Shown here: one piece after another, positions 16,674 through 20,598 of the stretch | Numbering within the stretch: the first letter of the stretch is position 1 | Layout: every line of letters starts with the position of its first letter | Translations under genes and position numbers: made by a program | Source of the DNA: Treponema sp. | GTDB lineage: Bacteria > Spirochaetota > Spirochaetia > Treponematales > Breznakiellaceae | Direction: 5' to 3' | Assembly (NCBI GenBank): GCA_031266095.1 | Contig: JAISBR010000073.1 | Location: forward strand, 1 to 20,598 | Length of the DNA: 20,598 bases | Notes under the pieces: generated by a model | What the model was told of the DNA's origin: nothing | Databases searched by the model: none | The model's input: the letters and a program-made list of their open reading frames with translations, nothing else

Positions 16674-16702
16674 TTTATACCTTATATTTCCACTCTGATC
16701 AA
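16674..16702 (-). promoter_or_regulatory. Sigma70-like promoter candidate for the GH2/ABC operon
   Basis: Minus-strand TTGATC (16697-16702) and TATAAA (16674-16679) are 17 bases apart, which would give a leader of about 30 bases to the GH2 ATG at 16636. It overlaps the left part of the decayed gene fragment's reading frame. Confidence 0.55.
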
Positions 16703-16732
16703 GCCGGTTCTTTTCCGGCGTACCAGCCCTTC

Positions 16733-16856
16733 GCGGCCCGGAACCCGGAAGAAAATAACGAAATTTGGTGGAAATACAGCAAATACCGTAAAATACAGCG
16801 ATGTTGAAGACTTGTTCATCTTACCCGAAACCTTCTTATTAAGGTCAGTAATTTAA
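16733..16856 (+). pseudogene. Decayed, frameshifted copy of the gene end found at 1-120
   Basis: Aligned without gaps to bases 1-55 (identical over 29 bases at 16759-16787), it reads NPEENNEIWWKYSKY where the intact copy reads APEEGGEIWWKYSKY. One extra base between 16788 and 16802 shifts the frame, after which the other frame continues as VEDLFILPETFLL against VEELYIPPESLLL and ends at TAA 16854-16856. The frame is open leftward only to a stop at 16667-16669, which leaves about 46 codons before the frameshift stop and no plausible gene start. It is therefore a remnant, not a working gene. Together with 16637-16732 and 16857-17149 it fills the only gene-free stretch over 300 bases. Confidence 0.75.
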
Positions 16857-16921
16857 CATTGCGAATTTTTTTTAAAAATTTGGGAGCGTTTTCGGTATTT
16901 TACGCCGGAAACTGGGCTTTT

Positions 16922-16960
16922 CGGGGCTCCACTATCGCTCCGGCCCCGATGCTGCACATC
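16922..16960 (+). repeat. GC-rich hairpin element, possible dispersed intergenic repeat
   Basis: In an otherwise AT-rich spacer, CGGGGC (16922-16927) pairs with GCCCCG (16943-16948), and GATG (16948-16951) pairs with CATC (16957-16960). The GC-rich tract runs on to about 16990. The abrupt composition change and consecutive hairpins resemble small REP-like intergenic repeats. There is only one copy in this window, so its repeat status is inference. Confidence 0.4.
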
Positions 16961-17027
16961 GTGGCTGCTCCGCACATTCGCTTGCATGTTATGGGAAAAA
17001 GAAGTATACTTAATCGAAAATTTCAGC

Positions 17028-17057
17028 TTGTGAACAGCTAGCTCTTAAAACGATAAT
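17028..17057 (+). promoter_or_regulatory. Weak promoter candidate for the 17150-20282 unit
   Basis: TTGTGA (17028-17033) and GATAAT (17052-17057) are 18 bases apart. The putative -10 lies in the loop of an 8-bp inverted repeat, CTTAAAAC (17044-17051) with GTTTTAAG (17090-17097), which also encloses GCAT/ATGC (17065-17068 and 17077-17080). The leader would be about 85 bases. Low certainty. Confidence 0.3.
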
Positions 17058-17149
17058 ATACGAAGCATAAGAAAAAATGCCTATGTGTTGTTTTAAGAAG
17101 TTTCCTTTTTCCGGTATGTAAAGATGGCATTATGAGGTAGAGTGGAGTA

Positions 17150-18085
17150 ATGAAAACTCATCAATGGTTGCTTATAGGTATTTTGGGGGTATATCTGCCC
17201 GTTACGGCCTTTGCCCAAAGCCAGTATGTTGATATTGGCCGTTTCTTCTTTTCCTTGAGTCCCAAGGTATTAGAAGATGGTTCGATTACTGATATGAGTT
17301 TGGGATATAGTTATACGGAAAAATATGCCGGAGAATTGCGGTTCCGCTTTTCCAATGAAACAAAAAATGAACAGTTTGATGAAACCATTCCGGACTCTCT
17401 TAACGCTATTGAAGAACGCGACCTTGAAGTGTTTTTTCTACCCATTGAATATTTTCCTGTCAGAAACGCTTCCATGAAATTTCAGGCCGGAGCGGGTGTC
17501 TACTATGTTTGCAACAAGCTGACTGAAAAAGGATTTTTTAATATGCCTATACTGGAATCGCAGGGAAAAGAAAGGGTAAATTCTTTTTCCAACGATTTTT
17601 CCATGCATGTGGTAGGCCCGGATGTGGAAATGGGATTTATGTATCAGACCGGGCGGATCAATGTAACAGTCCACGGAGGTATCGTCCCTATATTCTTGTT
17701 ACATGCTCGCCAAAAGATGAGTATTGTCCCTCTTTTGGATCCGAACCATGCGGAGTATTCGCAGAATACATGGGGAAGCCCTTATTTTTATGTTGATGCC
17801 GGGGTGATTATTTTTAAATATGTTTCCCTTGCTTTATTGTATGATTTTTCCCGGCTGAATTACGCCGTCATTGATTTTGATGACGACCTCAAGTGGTATC
17901 ATCCCGGCAGGGAAGTGGTTTCCCAATCCTTAAAAATGGAAGCCTCCATATTGATTCCTTTGCAGGGATCCGTTTATACGCAAATTGGATACGGCCACAC
18001 GCTTGATTTTATGCGGTTTGATTCCGCTTCGCCAATACAGAGCAATAAACCGTATCTAATATTTTCAGCAAAGGTGATTAAATGA
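17150..18085 (+). CDS. Predicted outer-membrane beta-barrel protein of unknown function
   Basis: 311-residue exported protein. A signal peptide (LLIGILGVYLPVTAFA) with likely cleavage after residue 22 is followed by alternating strands typical of an 8- to 12-stranded barrel: MSLGYSYTEKYAGELRFRFS, MKFQAGAGVYYVCN, INVTVHGGIVPIFLL, SVYTQIGYGHTLDFM. The family is not recognised. GAGG lies 12 bases and GGAG 2 bases before the ATG at 17150; neither spacing is ideal. The stop overlaps the AAAGGAGG of the following lipoprotein gene, so the two are almost certainly translated from one message. Base composition is more AT-rich than the locus to the left, which may mean a different origin or simply weaker codon selection. 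Confidence 0.75.
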   Translation: MKTHQWLLIGILGVYLPVTAFAQSQYVDIGRFFFSLSPKVLEDGSITDMSLGYSYTEKYAGELRFRFSNETKNEQFDETIPDSLNAIEERDLEVFFLPIEYFPVRNASMKFQAGAGVYYVCNKLTEKGFFNMPILESQGKERVNSFSNDFSMHVVGPDVEMGFMYQTGRINVTVHGGIVPIFLLHARQKMSIVPLLDPNHAEYSQNTWGSPYFYVDAGVIIFKYVSLALLYDFSRLNYAVIDFDDDLKWYHPGREVVSQSLKMEASILIPLQGSVYTQIGYGHTLDFMRFDSASPIQSNKPYLIFSAKVIK

Positions 18086-18098
18086 AAGGAGGAATTAT

Positions 18099-20282
18099 AT
18101 GGTGAAAAAATTATTTCCAATTTTTGCGGTATTGTTATTTTTTCTTGTGGGATGCGAGAATTTTTTCAAGTCCAATGAGAATACCGGCGAAAATTCTAAT
18201 ACCCCGGTAAAATATTCAAAAGAATTTTATGGCGAATGGCTCCGGATGGATGCCGGTGAAACATGGTATATAACCAGCGGCGTCATAAAAATCAACGGTT
18301 ATACATCATCAAAAACAGTATCGATGATTAAGCAGTCGAGCAGGGTTATTGAAGTAACAGAGGGCGGCAGAAAATATTACCTCTACGCTTCCCGTGTTGC
18401 AAACACGAGTTTTACCGGAAAAATTGCCGGGTTCCAGCAAAACGCCCAATCTGTCAGGGTTGTCGGCGGAGGAATAGGTGGCATAGGTGTAACCATATCA
18501 AATCTGAATGATAAAGCCAATACGTTAACCGCGACCACAGATTCAAATGGTAATTATACCGCGAACGATATTATTCCCGGAGATGAATATGAAATTACGC
18601 CGGAAGGCGGGACGCCAGTAACGGTAACGCCTCATGGTGACGGCGATGATGTAGGGACCGTTACCATTACCAGTGGTTTAAATTTCAAGACTTCTATAAG
18701 GCCCAAATCGACATCACTGGATATATCAAGGCTTTATGCAAATATGAACGCTTATGAACTGGTTATGGAGATTGAAAATACCGGAACGGTTGATTGTACC
18801 GCCGCCACGTATCAGCTTGAATTTGCGTCTGATTTAATTGCCGAGTCCGTTCCGGCATCGCAAATTCTAGGAACCGTGGAACCCGAAAAAAGAAAGGGTA
18901 TTGAAATAAAAGTCCGGTGTCTGCCAATACACGATGAGTATGAGTACAAAAAAATAGGAATAACGATAAATGACCCCATTAGCAACAGGACATGGCAGGA
19001 TTCGGTTTCTCTGAGATTTCACAAAGCCCCGGTAAATTTTAATATCCGGTCAAATAACGCCGTTTCCGGCGTTATTATTGCGCCCACTGCGCAGGCATAT
19101 CCTTTCAGAAACAAGACTTCAGACACGCTGTCCATGCCCTGGTCAACCGGGGATTATCTTGTTGTTTTCTCCGGGGCAACCGCCGACACGGAAGCTGTGT
19201 ATTCGCTGGGTATAGATATAATGCCGGACAATGATTTTAACTCCTTTACTGATACGGCAAATTTTGAATCGAATGATACTGAGATTACGGCTGCGCCGGT
19301 TGATATTCAAACCAAAATTATGTCCTATTTGCACAAAAATGATATTGACTACTACAAAGTGACTATGGGGGCGGCGGCACCGGAGTTAAAGTCCATTCAG
19401 TTGGTAAATTTTGCGTTTAAGGATACAAGCAACGAGCATACAAATTGCAACAACGATGATAAAATACAGCCCGGCGAAAGCGCATATCTCGATATTATGG
19501 TCAAGAATAATGCAAATGCGGCTGTAAATATCACAACTGCTGCGCTTTCCACTGCAAGTTCCTATGTAACGCTTGACAAGAGTACTGGGACCATTGGGAA
19601 TCTGGATGCCGGGTATTATCAGACATTGACGTATAAAGCGTCTTATACATCATCCACCGGAATAGCATCGTCTTTAAGTTCTCTCCTGCTTTGTTCGTCC
19701 AGTTATTATTCTGCGGCATTCAGGTTCACCATAAGTGATAGCTGCCCGGTTAATGTTACCATACCATTTACCGTAACCTTTACCGATTCATGGGGGAATG
19801 TGTGGATGGATACATTTGAAGTGCCGGTGGAAGGAACGGGGGCGGGTATTGCGCTTGCCGGGGACAAATACAAGATAACGGAAGCGGCCAACGGGAATGC
19901 GGATGGAAAGGCGAATCCCCATGAAACTCATTATCTTGACATTATGGCGCGGAACACCGGAACGAGCAATGCGCTGGGGGTAACTGCCACGCTTTCCACG
20001 ACAAGTTCCTATGTAACGCTTGACAAGAGTACCGGGACCATTGGGAATCTGGATGCCGGGTATTATCAGACATTGACGTATAAAGCGTATTATACATCAT
20101 CCACCGGAATAGCATCGTCTTTAAGTTCTCTCCTGCTTTGTTCGTCCAGTTATTATTCCGCAGCATTCAAGTTCACCATAAGTGATAGCTGCCCGGTTAA
20201 TGTTACCATACCATTTACCGTAACCTTTACCGATTCATGGGGGAATGTGTGGACGGATACATTTGAAGTGTTAGTGGAATGA
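18099..20282 (+). CDS. Surface lipoprotein with carboxypeptidase-regulatory-like, PPC-like and duplicated CARDB-like domains
   Basis: 727-residue lipoprotein. AAAGGAGG sits 6 bases before the ATG at 18099; the signal peptide ends LVGC with Cys19. Domains by eye: a short N-terminal module (about 40-100, with EFYGEWLRMDAGETWYI); a carboxypeptidase-regulatory-like beta-sandwich (about 101-197, GVTISN then TTDSNGNYTANDIIPG); a CARDB-like module (about 205-310, LVMEIENTGTVDCTAATYQL); a region resembling the bacterial pre-peptidase C-terminal domain (about 385-425, NFESNDTEI then KNDIDYYKVTM); and two tandem CARDB-like repeats to the C-terminus. The second halves of these repeats (residues about 482-578 and 631-727) are nearly identical even at DNA level, while their first halves have diverged. 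No catalytic motif; an adhesive or scaffolding role is likely. Partner gene is the upstream barrel protein. Confidence 0.85.
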   Translation: MVKKLFPIFAVLLFFLVGCENFFKSNENTGENSNTPVKYSKEFYGEWLRMDAGETWYITSGVIKINGYTSSKTVSMIKQSSRVIEVTEGGRKYYLYASRVANTSFTGKIAGFQQNAQSVRVVGGGIGGIGVTISNLNDKANTLTATTDSNGNYTANDIIPGDEYEITPEGGTPVTVTPHGDGDDVGTVTITSGLNFKTSIRPKSTSLDISRLYANMNAYELVMEIENTGTVDCTAATYQLEFASDLIAESVPASQILGTVEPEKRKGIEIKVRCLPIHDEYEYKKIGITINDPISNRTWQDSVSLRFHKAPVNFNIRSNNAVSGVIIAPTAQAYPFRNKTSDTLSMPWSTGDYLVVFSGATADTEAVYSLGIDIMPDNDFNSFTDTANFESNDTEITAAPVDIQTKIMSYLHKNDIDYYKVTMGAAAPELKSIQLVNFAFKDTSNEHTNCNNDDKIQPGESAYLDIMVKNNANAAVNITTAALSTASSYVTLDKSTGTIGNLDAGYYQTLTYKASYTSSTGIASSLSSLLLCSSSYYSAAFRFTISDSCPVNVTIPFTVTFTDSWGNVWMDTFEVPVEGTGAGIALAGDKYKITEAANGNADGKANPHETHYLDIMARNTGTSNALGVTATLSTTSSYVTLDKSTGTIGNLDAGYYQTLTYKAYYTSSTGIASSLSSLLLCSSSYYSAAFKFTISDSCPVNVTIPFTVTFTDSWGNVWTDTFEVLVE
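19543..19832 (+). repeat. Tandem coding repeat, copy 1
   Basis: 290 bases that recur at 19990-20279 (offset 447 bp, exactly 149 codons) with 11 differences counted by eye, about 96% identity. Encodes the SSYVTLDKSTGTIGNLDAGY to TFEVPVE half of a CARDB-like domain. Confidence 0.92.
19990..20279 (+). repeat. Tandem coding repeat, copy 2
   Basis: Second copy of the 290-base repeat, ending at the lipoprotein stop codon. The 157 bases between the copies encode the first half of the second domain and are clearly diverged from the matching part before copy 1. Confidence 0.92.
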
Positions 20283-20289
20283 CCCTCGC

Positions 20290-20378
20290 CCTGAAATTTC
20301 CTCGCGTGAGTGGGGTTTGAGGAATTAGGCCCTGTAGCGACTAACCGGGAGTATTAATACCCGGCGGCGGATTTCAGG
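20290..20378. terminator. Possible structured terminator region between convergent genes
   Basis: CCGGG (20345-20349) pairs with CCCGG (20360-20364) around AGTATTAATA. An outer pair, CCTGAAAT (20290-20297) with ATTTCAGG (20371-20378), would enclose the whole spacer between the lipoprotein stop (20282) and the folC stop (20374). No T-tract follows, so termination is only a possibility. Confidence 0.3.
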
Positions 20379-20598
20379 CCAGCATCTGCCGCAGTTCCGC
20401 GGCGAGGTAGAAGGAGCCGGTTCCCAGAACCGGAAGCCCCCCTTGCCGGGCAAACGCCAGGGCCGTTTGCAGGGCTTCCCCGGTGTTTTTGATGCAGGCC
20501 GGCGCGGCTGCGTCCCCGGCCTTTTGGTTCAGGGCTTCACGGATAAACAGGGCGTACACATTTTCGGGATCGCTGGCCTTAAAGGAGCCGGGGGTGGT
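20374..20598 (-). CDS. folC: Folylpolyglutamate/dihydrofolate synthase, C-terminal part
   Basis: Only the last 74 codons are inside the window; the gene continues beyond the right edge. The visible part reads TTPGSFKASDPENVYALF, then a helix (EALQTALAFARQGG) and LPVLGTGSFYLAAELRQML, which matches the C-terminal domain of FolC/Mur-ligase-like enzymes, where a TxPG.FK segment and a final GSFYLxxE(V/L)R are characteristic. FolC adds glutamates to folates in the cytoplasm using ATP. The catalytic N-terminal domain cannot be checked here. It is convergent with the lipoprotein gene and appears unrelated to the sugar locus. Confidence 0.85.
   Translation of the reverse strand, partial: TTPGSFKASDPENVYALFIREALNQKAGDAAAPACIKNTGEALQTALAFARQGGLPVLGTGSFYLAAELRQMLA

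Noticed and set aside
16670..16809. Open frame through the decayed gene copy as a possible small gene
   Set aside because: No start with a ribosome binding site, overlap with the GH2 promoter candidate, and a one-base frameshift relative to the intact copy.
16859..17041. 60-codon open frame in the spacer right of the decayed gene copy
   Set aside because: It crosses the GC-rich hairpin element, has no ribosome binding site and no protein-like features; more likely a repeat element than a gene.
1..20598. tRNA, rRNA, CRISPR array, transposase or integrase
   Set aside because: None was seen on either strand; the only long repeats are the gene-end pair and the 290-base tandem coding repeat.

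Overview
The window looks like a spirochaete chromosome, most likely a termite-gut type Treponema. The basis is a moderate-to-high GC coding style, several surface lipoproteins with short spirochaete-style lipoboxes, Ig-like plus beta-helix modular lipoproteins, porin-like outer-membrane beta-barrels with SPase I signals, and a YesM/YesN-type two-component pair. This is inference from protein style; no rRNA or other taxonomic marker is present.

Layout. (1) 1-120 is the 3' end of an unrecognised gene, followed by a bidirectional terminator. (2) 186-3332, minus strand: a sensor histidine kinase and its AraC-type response regulator. (3) 3548-10484, plus strand, divergent from the kinase: a large multi-domain lipoprotein with a beta-helix tail, a right-handed beta-helix lipoprotein resembling polysaccharide-active enzymes, and an outer-membrane beta-barrel protein. 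A strong intrinsic terminator sits directly in front of the barrel gene's ribosome binding site. (4) 10520-16636, minus strand, read right to left: a cytoplasmic GH2 enzyme with beta-glucuronidase-type residues, a sugar ABC solute-binding lipoprotein, two CUT1 permeases, and a membrane-anchored SurA-like protein. (5) 16637-17149 is non-coding. It holds a promoter candidate for the GH2 gene, a frameshifted second copy of the gene end seen at 1-120, and a GC-rich hairpin element. (6) 17150-20282, plus strand: a two-gene unit with visibly lower GC, a predicted outer-membrane protein and a lipoprotein ending in a tandem-duplicated domain. (7) 20374-20598, minus strand: the C-terminus of folC, cut by the window edge.

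How it may work together. Regions 2-4 read as a carbohydrate-utilisation locus. The kinase/regulator pair would sense a sugar; the surface lipoproteins would bind or cut a uronic-acid-containing glycan; the barrel would pass oligosaccharides across the outer membrane; the ABC importer would take them into the cytoplasm; and the GH2 enzyme would release the terminal (probably glucuronosyl) residue. The ABC system has no ATPase here, so it must borrow one encoded elsewhere. Substrate, surface location and co-regulation are inferences. The 3' gene fragments at both ends of the locus (1-120 and 16733-16856) are direct repeats about 16.7 kb apart and may mark how the block was assembled.
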